Positions 1 through 12,600 of a stretch of 64,000 nt of DNA are shown in pieces. Below the pieces are notes generated by a model that did not search any database, was not told the DNA's origin, and saw nothing but the letters and a program-made list of their open reading frames with translations. Numbering within the stretch: position 1 is the stretch's first letter; each line of letters opens with the position of its first letter. Origin of the DNA: Acanthornis magna (Eukaryota > Chordata > Aves > Passeriformes > Acanthizidae); contig JAWUZG010000056.1 in NCBI GenBank assembly GCA_036785705.1, positions 1,551,001 through 1,615,000 on the forward strand, in the 5' to 3' direction. A program made the position numbers and the translations under genes.

Positions 1-641
1 TCCAAAACGTAGGTCTGTGGAGCAACAGTGATGACACTCCTTTTCCAGTTGGGGCTTTAAAACTTTAAATTACCCTTTAATATTACTTTTTCAAGTACTC
101 AACTGAAATTGTCACATGGATCATATAAGAGAGCGAAGTGTGACTTATAAAAACCTCTTAACAAATACAGCCCAACCCTAATCCCTCTTTCCACAGTTAC
201 TACCTGCACTGTCCACAGAAGAGGTGGAAATACCAGTAATATTCTTATCAGCCCTCGAGTTCTGATGTGCTTGATCAATCTAGAACAAAATAGAATAAAA
301 TAGTTCAGTTGGAAGGGCCCTACAACACCCATCTAGCTGGACTGCCATTTGCAATCTGTTATTTGCCATTTTGAACACTGATTGCACCAAACCCTGCTAT
401 CAATAAGGGAGAATATCTCCTTTCAACTCCTCCCTGGTGACTTTATAGAGCTGCTTGTTTCAGTTTAACTGTTTAATTTATGATGGTCAGACTCAGTCTT
501 GCATGAGCAATTCAGCTCCAAGTAAACAAGTAATTGCTGACTTCCTCCAAACAGATTAAAGAGTTAATGTACATGATCTGAATGTATGAAACTAACTGGA
601 GTAGATAATTCTAATTTTTGTTATTTTTACTTGCTTTACAG
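1..641 (+). other. CHRNA3 intron (3' part)
   Basis: Intron upstream of the large CHRNA3 exon, ending in a T-rich tract and TTTACAG. It holds a CR1 fragment at 283-346 and no coding sequence that I can support. Confidence 0.85.
283..346 (-). mobile_element. CR1 LINE 3'-end fragment
   Basis: Reading the minus strand gives the familiar CR1 tail: a block like GGTCCCTTCCAACTGAACTA (here with GGCCC) followed by TATTCTATTTTG octamer-like repeats. CR1 is the dominant avian non-LTR retrotransposon and ends in short ATTCTATG-type repeats rather than poly(A). Only about 60 bp remain, heavily truncated at the 5' end. It supports avian origin. Confidence 0.75.
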
Positions 642-3266
642 TGCAGTTGGGGATTTCCAGGTTGATGACAAGACAAAGGCCCTATTAAAATACACGGGTG
701 ATGTGACCTGGATACCTCCAGCTATATTTAAAAGTTCGTGTAAAATAGATGTAACCTACTTCCCATTTGATTATCAGAACTGCACCATGAAGTTTGGTTC
801 CTGGTCTTACGACAAAGCCAAAATTGACTTAGTTTTAATTGGGTCTACAATGAACCTGAAAGATTACTGGGAGAGTGGAGAATGGGCTATAATTAAAGCT
901 CCTGGGTATAAACATGACATCAAATACAACTGTTGCGAAGAGATATACCCAGACATCACATACTCTCTTTACATTAGGCGTTTACCTTTATTTTACACTA
1001 TCAATATGATTATTCCCTGTCTGCTGATTTCTTTTCTCACTGTATTAGTTTTCTATTTGCCCTCAGACTGTGGTGAGAAGGTGACACTCTGCATATCAGT
1101 CCTTCTCTCTTTAACAGTGTTCCTTCTTGTTATCACAGAAACCATACCTTCTACTTCCCTGGTAATTCCTCTTATTGGGGAATACCTCCTTTTCACCATG
1201 ATATTTGTAACTCTATCGATTGTCATTACAGTATTTGTACTAAATGTGCACTACAGAACACCCAAGACACACACAATGCCCGTGTGGGTGAGAACCATTT
1301 TCTTGAACTTACTTCCCCGGATCATGTTCATGACAAGGCCTGCCAGTGATGAAGAGAATAATCAGAAGCCAAAGCCATTATTCACTTCTGAGTTTTCAAA
1401 CTTAAATTGCATCAACGGTTCTGAAACCAAATGCTGCAAAGACGGCTTTGTATGTCAAGATATGGCGTGTAGCTGCTGTCAGTATCAGCGCACGAAGTTC
1501 TCGGATTTCAGTGGCAATCTCACTAGAAGTTCAAGCTCCGAGTCTGTAGATCCTATGCTTTCATTTTCAGTTCTGTCACCAGAAATGAGAGATGCTATTG
1601 AAAGTGTGAAATACATTGCAGAAAATATGAAAATGCAGAATGAAGCAAAAGAGGTAAGAACATACTTTACTGTTACTCAAACTGCAGATACCTTTTGCCA
1701 TTAGAGAATTTGGTAAGAAAAAGATGTCAAACAAACAAAAAAGGTAACAGAGACCATTATTTTATACAGGTAAATTACACAAGCTGTATTACAAGTAGGT
1801 GCAATTTTGAATTTATATAATTGCGAAGAAGCTCTGATGCGCAATGATCTCTTTATTGACATTATATATACTCAGTGAGGCACGTTAAGATAACCAGCTG
1901 GGGGAACACACCAGAGCACCCATCCCATGAGAGCTGAAGTTAGGATTTTCCAAGTTATAATCTTCAGAGTGAAATTTGCTGACCGTATGGCCTTTAGAAA
2001 ATTACATTCTCCTTCCCCCAGCTTACCATCAACAATAGAAATTTAAGAGTGAATGTCCCTCAGTGATGATGGCGCTCATTCTGTTGCTGCTGCAGAGTAA
2101 AGTGCTGTAGATAAATGAGGCAACTACTGCAAGACAGGGACCAGCATCTTTCTTAAAGCTGTATCTTAATGCAATAAAGAAAATAAAAAATTAAAAGTTT
2201 TATTTCTATCATTTTCCTCAAACATACTATGAACAGTAGCCACACCATCACAATTATCATAGAATTTAAATCCTCTGCAGCATGGCACTTCATTTGAACT
2301 TTACTTTGTTTATACTGAAATCAGAACTCTATTTAGATTTAGTTGGTACAGAAAACACAGGGCTGCTTTGGGTTTTTATGTTTGCCTTAACAAAAAAGTT
2401 CTAAGCTAAAAAGAATACATTTCAAAAATTACAAATGCATTATTAATTTCTTATCATTCCTGAAGAAAACAAAAAAATTGAATTGCAATCTCAATAGTAA
2501 CTAAAACTATCACTGAGTTACTATTAATATATAACATATAATGCCTCAGTGTCACTCTTGTTGTAACACTCATTGTAAAAAAAAAAAAAAGTAGAAAAAT
2601 CTGGTGTTTTTTGAAATTTGGTTCCCTCTGCATGAAAGGTACAGGGATGAATTTTACATCATGCAGGAGGACAATCAAATTTCAGTACTACATAAGTAAA
2701 GTACCAAATAATTATTTACTAATTAATCCTTGCTTTTTACATACTGCCTAAAGACCAGTAGGAGCAGTCTGTTTCAGTAAAGTTTTCTGGATAAACCTGT
2801 TCACCTAGGAATATAAAGCTTTACACTTTCATTTTTGGCATAGAGAAGTTGTATCTCCTCAAGTCCAGTGTCTTGGTGAACAACCTTTTGGATTTGAAGC
2901 AGCAGCTTTTGGCCTTGCCACAAAGAGCATATTCAAATAAAGCTTCTTCAAGATGAATTCATTTGTCAGTGAAAACAGATGTGTAAGTTGTGTATACATG
3001 AAAGAAATATAAAGAAATATATTTCTGTATACGTACAGAAAAAACTGTGCTTCCTATATGAAATGGTATTATTGCTAATGCAACTTATTCACCTAATAAA
3101 TATGCCAACTTGCCATTCTTTTTTTTTTTCTTTTCAGATTCAGGATGATTGGAAATATGTTGCCATGGTAATCGATCGTATTTTTCTATGGGTTTTCATC
3201 CTGGTATGTATTCTAGGAACAGCGGGATTATTTCTACAGCCTCTGATGGCTGGAGATGACATGTAA
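642..3266 (+). CDS. CHRNA3: Neuronal nicotinic acetylcholine receptor subunit alpha-3, 3' part (last two coding exons)
   Basis: Ligand-gated cation channel subunit that pairs with beta-4/beta-2, and optionally alpha-5, in autonomic ganglia. Exons seen: 642-1653 (acceptor TTTACAG, donor GAG|GTAAGA) and 3138-3266 (acceptor TTTTCAG, stop TAA 3264-3266). The first exon supplies the Cys-loop ([17 protein letters not shown]), the alpha-type vicinal cysteines ([10 protein letters not shown]), TM1-TM3 ([15 protein letters not shown], then [14 protein letters not shown]) and a long cytoplasmic loop. The second carries the amphipathic MA helix and TM4 ([14 protein letters not shown]), ending MAGDDM. 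The exon starts in phase 2 (AA|T, Asn), so upstream exons lie left of the window. It is 5'-truncated by the window edge, not by mutation. It is convergent with CHRNA5. Alpha-3 rather than alpha-6 is chosen on the loop sequence ([16 protein letters not shown]) and the locus. Confidence 0.97.
1654..3137 (+). other. CHRNA3 last intron
   Basis: Intron between the large exon and the TM4 exon. It is AT-rich, has an A14 run at 2577-2590, and ends in a long T-rich tract with TTTTCAG. Unspliced read-through would add 17 codons after Glu and stop at 1702-1704, producing a subunit without TM4. Nothing else recognised. Confidence 0.8.
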
Positions 3267-4345
3267 AGACTAAATAAAATGTTGAGAAATCAAATAAAAC
3301 TTCCAACCAACTCTGCATCACCATCCCAGCCCATGCCTCTTCCATGTGTAGTAGAACAAGGATCTCTTGTGGCTTCAACCTTGCTTGACCAAGGCGGCTT
3401 TGTTAAAAATGCAGAAAAAGAAATTATTTTGAACCTTTATGACAGCTAATCTCAAAGTAATACAACATGTGCTATACAGCTACTTCTTGGAGTAACTGGA
3501 AAAGATATAGGCAGTATGTTAAACTTTATAGGAATGATTTAAGAAGGGGTTAATAAAGAAATGGAAAATGACATGAATGTTTGGAAAGTCAAGATGGGTT
3601 GAATGCTTTGGGCTACTAGGCTTGTTTCCAAGTCTGGTGCGAAGCCTCTTCAGACCATGACAGATCTTCTGGAAGGAGTTCATAGTGAGTTCCATGAATA
3701 CCCTCATGAGGATGGAATGGTGGGAAGCACAGACACCAAACTGCTGGAATGCAGACATTGCCACCTGCTGTACAAACTGACCCACACAGTGGCAAGAAAG
3801 GACTGCAGGCAGGTTTATTACAAAAGGAAAACAAATAGGTAAATATTAGATGATGGTAAGTAATACATGATGGTAATCAAGCAGCCATAAAGTAAACTCT
3901 GTGGATCCCCAGACTGCATTGTATGTGAAGGCCGTCAGGGAAAAAAGGCTGCTCAAACCTGATGATGTTTGGATTTGTGTACAAATAAAACACACACTAA
4001 GACAGTCTGCAAGTGATGCAAAGGATCAAAATACTCCAACAGGATAGTTTGGATACAGAGGCATCCTGCTATAGTGTTTTATGCCAAGGGAAGGCAGATA
4101 GACAAAAATACTCCTGTAAAGTGTGCTAAAATTGCTGCTTAGGCATATATATATTCTTTTTTTTTTTTAATCAGTAACTGCAGATTATTTAAGAGCATGA
4201 ATAAAGAATGCAACAAAACACTGTAATCAGACCATATTTTGTAAAAATACAACTGTTCTCTCTGTACCAAACTGAAAACTTTGTGGAGATAACAGCGTAC
4301 CAAGTTATGTAGCATTTATGAAAATAAAGAGAATCAAACTGTTGA
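3267..4345 (+). other. CHRNA3: CHRNA3 3' UTR (inferred)
   Basis: Non-coding sequence after the CHRNA3 stop. AATAAA occurs at 3273-3278 and 3293-3298, too close to the stop to be the main site, and at 4323-4328, which is followed by a GT/T-rich stretch (4350-4363) typical of a downstream element. I place the principal 3' end near 4345. The alternative short end near 3315 cannot be excluded. The 79-codon open frame at 3603-3842 has no recognisable homology and is treated as chance. Confidence 0.5.
4323..4328 (+). terminator. CHRNA3: Candidate CHRNA3 poly(A) signal
   Basis: AATAAA, followed 20-35 bases later by GTGCC and a T-run. It sits 38 bases before the opposing CHRNA5 signal, so the two genes end almost on top of each other. 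Confidence 0.5.
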
Positions 4346-6680
4346 AAACTGTGCCTTTTTTTTAATTTATTATGAGCAAGTGACAGAAATCTATATAAGG
4401 TAGCATTACCTACAGTTCAATACATTCAGCAATAAGTTACAGAAGTAAAGGCCCATGCTTCTGAGTATATTCACATTCTTGTGTGCAGACGACCCCAAGG
4501 ATTCCAGTGTCAGCTATGTTATCTGAATCTATCATGATCAGACTAAAAGTCACAAAAAGAAATTCATGCATTTGCAAAAACTGTGAGTTACTACAATAAA
4601 AAGAGTGACTCCACTGGGCAATGTGCTGCCCATCATGATACAACTGAGCAGCCTGGAGATATCATTTAACAAGGAGAAAGAGATGAAATGGACAGTTAAA
4701 AACATTAAATTAGATATATACCTAATCTATGATTTTACTTACTTTGCTTTCTCTTCAGGTAAGAGTATAGTTCAGTAATTCAAACCTGTGGAAGACTTTA
4801 AAAAGAAATGTTGTATTTGAAGAGGAAACTCTTCAATTTGAAGCTGTGTGAAGTATTTCTGCAACTTGCACACAGAGAAAATCATTGATGCACTGTTTAA
4901 CTTCAGTAATACTGAGAAAGTTAAAGCTCTAATATTAATGAATTAAATCAGATAATCTTCACGATTTCACATTTAAATTTATGACGGGAATAGAGGAAAC
5001 ATGGATATCCAATGCCAGATGTAATTGTGTAACTGAAGAAGAGTGACTCCCTAACTGCTATCAACAAAAAAAAAAAAAGAGGAAAAAACAGCCTGCCTGG
5101 CATCATTTCCCTACCTGTGCACCTTAAAAAGCTACACGAAACCTAGAATATTCAACAGAGTAAAACATTTTGAAATAAATATTCAATTATATATAAGTTA
5201 TGATATAAGCAATCACTATTATAATCAGTACAGGACTATTCTAAAGGAGATCTGGGAAGGGGTGTGGGAGAAATATGTATCTGTTGTTCAAAATTACAAT
5301 CAGTATAAAAAAATTATCAAAGATACCACAGTTTACATAAAAAACTCTCACCCAAACATGTTATTATTAATGCAGTAATTTAAGCAAATAAAAACTTCCT
5401 AAAATTTTCCCTAGCCTGGCATTACTGTATTAGCCCTACAGGATGCAACTATATTATGAACAACACTAAACAACTTTGGTGTAGGAAAACACCCAACTGT
5501 TTTAGAGTCTTTTCCAGAAATAAAGCTATTAAAAAAGGAAGAAAGGTGGCACTGGAATCAATGTAAAGAAAATATTTTAATGGAATAATTGAAAAGCTGC
5601 AAGTTCATTTTCAACAATCTTGGGCAAACGAAAATATGGAAAACTCTAAGTCCTTGCTTCTTAGAGTTACATATGGTTTTATAAGTGAAAGAACTAATTC
5701 AAGGTAGCTCTCCTAAGTTCAGTTTATCAAATGTGAAAACCATTAATCATCTGTATTTGGTTCCACAGCATAATAATTTATAACCCATTTCCTCCAGAAA
5801 TACATTCCCCAAATTCCTTCTGCCCGTGCTTAAAAATCTTAATTCTGAGAAACATTCAAAGACAGGAAATAACAAACATGTTTGCAAACTCACATACTAT
5901 ATCAAATTCTTCATCAAGAATAAAGAGATCTGAATGTTCTGGCCCCTTAGAATATTTCTGCAGCTTGGGAACTCATTTAACTGCCTTTGCCTTCCATTCC
6001 AAAGCTGATGGAGACATCAGTATACATGCATGCTTTAGGCATTTTAAGGCTTATTAAATGCTCATGTTAGTATCACAGAATTAACAAGTTTAAAATTTAG
6101 CAGCAAATTCCACTGAAAATTTATGAAGGCCAAACATGGCCAAATCGCTGCTCTTAGTTGTATATTGGATATACAGGAAGTTTAACTTGTATTTTCATTA
6201 TTATTTTAAATTACTCTGTAGAAATTTCATACTTTTACAACACATTGAAGAGAGCTGATAAAAATTATCCTTGTATACTAAATTGAAATAAGCAACTCTA
6301 CTGCGTAACTGCAAATATTTAATATTCAGTATAAGTTTTATAGTAATTTAATAATTGAACTACAGTCATCATAATAAAAAAAATTCAAATCCTCTTTCAC
6401 AGTAGGTGTCAGTGTATACTTTTTGGATATATCATACATGCAACGGCTTGAGTAGGTTCTTTTAATTCTGACCTGGCTTAGCAGTAACTTAGTAGACTGG
6501 CAATAAGCAAATTGACTTCTATGTGTCCTGGTAATGCCACGCTTTAATATAAACCTAATTTTCTAGTTTTGGAATTTTTTTCACTCTATCAGAAACATGC
6601 CTACAAAGAACATGCATGGAAACAGAGCTACTGCGAAACTCCTTAGAGCCGTATCAGTAGGAGATGGCTCCAAAAATATT
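4346..6680 (-). other. CHRNA5 3' UTR / convergent intergenic region
   Basis: AT-rich, no supportable coding sequence. By position it is either the CHRNA5 3' UTR (if the signal at 4366-4371 is used) or partly spacer between the convergent CHRNA3 and CHRNA5 genes. Confidence 0.55.
4366..4371 (-). terminator. CHRNA5: Candidate CHRNA5 poly(A) signal
   Basis: TTTATT on the plus strand, AATAAA on the minus strand, followed downstream on that strand by a T-rich stretch around 4318-4340. It would give CHRNA5 a 3' UTR of about 2.3 kb. Other minus-strand signals closer to the stop were not excluded. Confidence 0.4.
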
Positions 6681-9600
6681 TTATGCATTTGTACTGCCTA
6701 TATGTGTAGGTACTATTATACTTGCCCATTTATGAATAACAGGAATAAATAACACAAGTGATCCAATTACTGAAACCAGAAGAAAAGCCCATAAGAACAT
6801 TCTATCAAGCACCTGAGCAATGTATTTCCAGTCTTCAACAACCTAAAACACAAAGAGCACAAGAGTTGGTCAGTATGTGCAAGAAGAGGTAAAGACACAG
6901 TACCAAATCCTGCAGTTCTTAGTTACTTCAAAGTACACTTATTTCAACCACGCTCATATGATGACCCTCTTGAACAACATTTTATAATTATACTGTGAGT
7001 TAGAACAGAAGCAAACTTCCCTCTGTGAAGACTGGTAAACTAAATAGATTTTGATGCAGAAATTGAGCCTGACAAGCACCAAACATCCTCATCTATAGAG
7101 AGATGAGTCTGGTCTGCCATTTTCTAACGTATTACAGGATTCATGGCACATGACATCATAATGTGGAATTCCCAAGCAGAGGTGGAAGCAAAATAAAACC
7201 CAAACAACCAACAACCAAAAAAACCAATCCACAACAAAAAACTAACAAAAAAACCCAAAAACCAAACCTCCCAAATAGTAATAATAATAAAAAAAAATTA
7301 AATTGTTGGTGCAGAGCAGCTGTTGTGTCACAAACAGGAGCTAAAAGCTGCAAAGTTATTGCAGCATTGGGGAGAATACACTGGGGAGAATACTCACAGT
7401 AGTTTCAAGACTACTTTCTTTTTTGATAAAATTATTCATATCTATACACAGTTTTGCAAGTATTGCAGATAAAACTCTGCAAGCAAATTAAAACCCTGAC
7501 AAACAATTGTCCTGGATTTGAACTGGAGCTATCCACATTTCCCAAGCCTAATGCTTCCTAAGATGTCAGGCTACAATAGCACTAACTGTCTAATGTTTAT
7601 TAACAACTTTTGCAAATAAAGCTTGCATTCTCTGGAGCCCAGGAATAATAAAACAAGTGAATCCCCAGTCAGCTGTATATTAATTTCCAACATTTAGAGT
7701 CACAACAACATTACACTTGAAAAACAAAATACTTACCATTTGTCACTCACAGTCAACGCTTAATTTACAGGAAATTATGTATTTAATAGCAAACTATTCT
7801 ATTTCTGTTGTTCATACAATGCAGGACTATTAGATGCTGTTTTAACAGTACAGCAGATACATTTATTAAAAATCTAGGCCGCATCCCTTGTGACAATGTC
7901 AGAATCAAGTCCTGAGAAGGCACATTAGAGGAGGAGTTTGCTTACTCCTAGTCTGGTATGGGAGAACACACTGTCAGCAGAGACCTCTGAAGACAGCAAT
8001 TCCCATATAAACTGAAAGAACCTCAGGCTTTGCCATCAGAAATAGACAGTATGCAACAAACTTCTGTATTTCTACAAACTTCTACACTAGTCTGGAAATA
8101 GCATTTAAGTATCTGATGTACCAAAGGTGTTGGCTTAAAACGCATGTAAAGAAAACAGATTTGTAATGCTCTTACACAAATGCTGTAAACAATTATTAAG
8201 GATAGTTCAGAGTGCAAATGCACAGACTGAAAAAGCCACTGGCATCTTTTGATATAACTGAGAGACAAATAATAGCAAAGGTAGAAGAGAACACTTAGGA
8301 AGTCATTGAGTCCATGTTTGATCTCAGCACAAAATGACCAACATACGGCTATAGCTTGTATTTAAACTAATACATGTAAGTCAGAGCACTTATTTGGAAT
8401 TGAAAGCTGCAAAATAAGTCTTGGCAGTACTTATTCTGAACATATAAGGCAAATGCATTTCTCAAGATAGCCTTCAGGTACATATTAAAGTGAAAAATAG
8501 CTCCTTCTCTCATCAGTTCTGTAGGGAACAGTTACAGTACATGCTCCTGTAACACACAAGTGTCTCACAATGTGTAACTAATGACAAGAACTTACTCCTC
8601 GAAGAAAGCAAAAGACTTTGAAAGAACCCAAGGACAGTACTGTATCAGCCAAATATTCTCTGTGTTGTACCATATTTGCATTTCTTCCCAGTGGAAAGAA
8701 CTACACAGCTTCCAGCAAAGTACAAAACTTGGAAATCAACAGCACATCTTCAATATGCAACTGCACAGTAAACCACTACATGGTTATCTCATTTCCACTG
8801 GTACAAAATCAGTGTAGCAGGACTAACACCCACCTCACGAACTTCATTCTCCTTCATAACATGTCTTGTGATATAGCGGATAGAATCCAGAGCTGCTTCC
8901 AAGGTGTTCCTAGAGGATTCTGATCCATTCATATTTGCTGTTTCCTCCTTCTGAGCAAAGTATCTATCAACATGGCTTCTCATGCAAAGCAGCTTGGGCA
9001 GCTTGTGAAGAAATATCTTGCGAACCCAGGGTGCCATGGCATTGTGCGTGGACGAGGAGCGGTGGTGGATATTGATAGCAAAGACAGTTATCACAATGGA
9101 CAAGGTCACAAATATCATAGTAAACACCAGGTACTCTCCTATGAGTGGGATAACTTTAGAAGACGATGGAATAATTTCTTCAATAACAAGAAGAAAGACG
9201 GTCAAAGATACCAGTACTGAAGTGCAAAGCGAAATTTTTTCACCTTCATTTGAAGGAAGATAGAAGACAAGGACAGTTAGAAACGAAAGCCCAATACAAG
9301 GAATGATGAGAAACAAAGTGTAAAAAAGTGGCAAGCGTCTAATTATAAATGAATATGTAACAAAAGGATACCAGCAGCAACCATCAGTCCTGTTTCCTTT
9401 GCTCCCTGTTGCAGTCACTATTTCCCATTCTCCATTATCAAAAAAATCTCTTTTGTCAACATCATAATCTTCAAGAATTAGATCAACCTGTGAGCCATCA
9501 TAAGTCCAGGAACCAAATTTCATTGAGCAATTTTGAAGGTCAAAGGGGAAGAACGTTACATCAATAGTACAAGAACTTTTGTAGTTCGCTGGTGGAGTCC

Positions 9601-12600
9601 AAGCAATGGTGCCATCATATTTTACCACAGTTTTTGTAGATGTTCCCTCAAAACGTCCATCTGCACTGAAAGAAGAGAGATATATGAATGCAATTAAAAT
9701 AGGGTGTGGGAGTGTATTTAAGTAAGAAAATACGCTTTGTAATTGTCATTTCAGCTGTTTATCCCTTGACAGCCAAAATTTTGTACTGTCTCCATGGACA
9801 ATTTTTTTTTCTCAAATCTGAATCTCACACAGATAAACACCTTTGGAAGCTTGAAGAATATTTTCAAGTCATGAAAATATTTGTGCAACTTTCTGTGGTC
9901 CCAATGACTTATGAAACAACTGTAAAAATCCTGACCTTTAACAGCATGAGCCAGCTCTGGTGTTTCTATTAGTAATACAGCATAGGTACTTTTAAATTTG
10001 GCCAAATCATAATTATGGAAGAAAAAAAGGTAATGGAACAGGTAAAATAATACTTGCGTTCAAACTTGAATTTACAATCACTGTATCAGCCTTTTATCCT
10101 GATTTGACAAATCAAGTAACATAAAAGTATGGTATGTGCACCTGAGTTGTGCAGAAGGGTTAATTCAAAAGTTATTGTCCCTGAGATCTGTTAATTTTCA
10201 AAAGAAAGAAAACCAAAACCAACCCAAAATCATGACAACCCCCCCCCTTACAGTTAAGGGTGTGCAATTTTAATTCCATACTGAATATGATCTACAATAG
10301 CATAGATTATCCCATCACTCTATACTATTTGTACCCAGCACTAAGCAAAACATTTTTTTCTAATTAGGAAAAAAGTTTACACAACTTAATGGAAATAACC
10401 TTTTCAAAGGAACTAGAAATTTCGTTCAGAAGTAAAGCAAAACATTTAAGCATTTAACATGGCAACAAAGTCTATTTGCATTCAGAGGCAAATTCTTCCA
10501 CAGATTCTTAGCTCACTAAATCTATCCTATGAGCCTCCTAGAAGCAGTTTGGACAGTGAAGTTTTAAAGTGATTTCATTTTGTATGAAAAGATTCAAAAC
10601 TTACTTGTCATAAAGCACAATATCTGGAATCCAAATAGAATCTGATGGGACACGAATAGATGTTATTCCAGCATATTCTTCAGGATTCCACCTTAATTTT
10701 ACATCTATCCATTCCTGTGGACATGTGAGATGTAAAAGTCATTATTGGAAAGTAGATTTAAGCAGGGTGTTATCAGATGAAAATAGATAATAAGGCAATT
10801 AACAACAACCAAACTGGCTTCTAAAATTTGCATAAAACAATGAATTTGCTGAACAGACATGCAGTTACCTCGCTCAGTATTTGTTTTCTAAGAGTTACAT
10901 GACAATGTTTCTGTACAGAACTTAAGATATGACATTCCTTTTTCAGAGCATGCATATATAAGTAAGAGCTATTATAATGTAATTTAATTGTATAAATTAA
11001 ATTTGAAAAAAGCTTGTTCTGGAAGCTAATCAGAAGCAATTTAGACATGTTCATTATACAAAAAACCCCATCATGCTCCAACTCTGAAAACTCGTTCAAC
11101 TTCAAGAAGATCTGAACAAACTATTAGAGGGCACTAAGTATTATCAACCCATATGGCCATCCCATATTTCCTGAGTAGTCTCAAAGTTTTCCTGAAAATA
11201 AAAACTTGGCCTAAAATTACAGTCACTGGAAAAGATGGGAATGGGAAGCAAAAGGAAAAATATCAAATAAACAAAGTAACAGAAAGGAATTAGCCCAAAC
11301 AAAAATAATTCCATAAGCTAGTAAGTATAACCAGCATCTGCAAACACTCTTCTCAGTTAAATCAAGAATGATTTGTGAGCAGCATTACCCAAGTAATTAA
11401 GTTTAGCACTGGACTCTGACAATTATAAAGCTTGAGGCTTTTTCCTGCCCAAAACAAAATATTCTTAAATGGAAAAAGTATTTCCTTCTGGCAAGCATAT
11501 TTAACTTTGACATTGGAATTTTTCAGTAATGTATATCCAATAATCTCAAACACCCCAGAAAAAAAGACCTCAAAACTATTATATAGAAGAATACACCAAC
11601 CCATACTTTTCTTAATAAAGCTTTTGAATGAAAACTTTTGTACTGAAGCAGCAATTTATGGTTGGATATATGCACCTTGGTATAATTAAATGGCCATGCA
11701 ATGCCATATTTGATTTCTTTTAATTTGGTGAATTTTTACTTACCTTGTTGTTATGTTTTTTTTAAGAGGTTTGTAACAATTAATCCTTTAAAGCATTTCC
11801 AGGGACATTTAAAAAGATACTATGTGAAATAAAATTTCATGCAAGAATTAAGTTTTTTTGAATATACAATTAACTAGAAAAGTTTCTTCCAAATTTTGAC
11901 TTGCAGTTATGAAGCTTCAGAATTTTTCATCAATATTTTACACATACCTGTTTCAACCACACATTTGTTGTCATCAATTGATTTTTCTCATCCTGTAAAA
12001 TAAAGCACGTATTACAAAAAATATCTATCCATAGGAAATAGCTGCTTTAGTTCACTGAGGTCTGTTACTTAAAATACAAAACACACTGCTGGAAGGCATT
12101 CCAATCACTAAGTACATTTATATGAGAACATCATATATCCATCTACAGTGCATTTTTATTACACTGATAATAATTTAAGATGCTTAATCTATTGTGTTTA
12201 AGCTAAAACAGGCACAATTATTTCACATGAAATTATACTTCTTTTAAAGTTAGTGGAAAAAAAATACAGTTTATTTACTGAACATACCACATCTACCAGC
12301 TGAGAGATTGCAAGGCCAAACTTGATTTTTATTGTGTCATTCAAGCGTTCCACTGGACGAACCCATCTTTGATAGTCTTCAAATAAATGCTTAAACAAAC
12401 GATCTTCACTTTTAGCAATAAAAGAAGGTTCAGACACAGCTATATTTAAAAAAAAAAGGAATTTATTAACATTGATTCAAATGAGCAGTGTACATCGGCA
12501 TTCATGTGTCCAAAGAGTTACAGCTTTTTTTATGCAGAGTTCAATTTCTCATCTCATTCCCTTCTCTCTAGAAGCATGGCCAAGGTCCTGAAAGTAGAAT

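Noticed and set aside
3603..3842. 79-codon plus-strand frame with CRHCHLLYK
   Set aside because: Lies in the CHRNA3 3' UTR; the Cys/His pattern does not make a zinc finger and no homology is seen.
7163..7402. Lys/Pro/Asn-rich and Phe/Leu-rich frames
   Set aside because: Caused by the A/C-rich low-complexity tract at 7193-7301.
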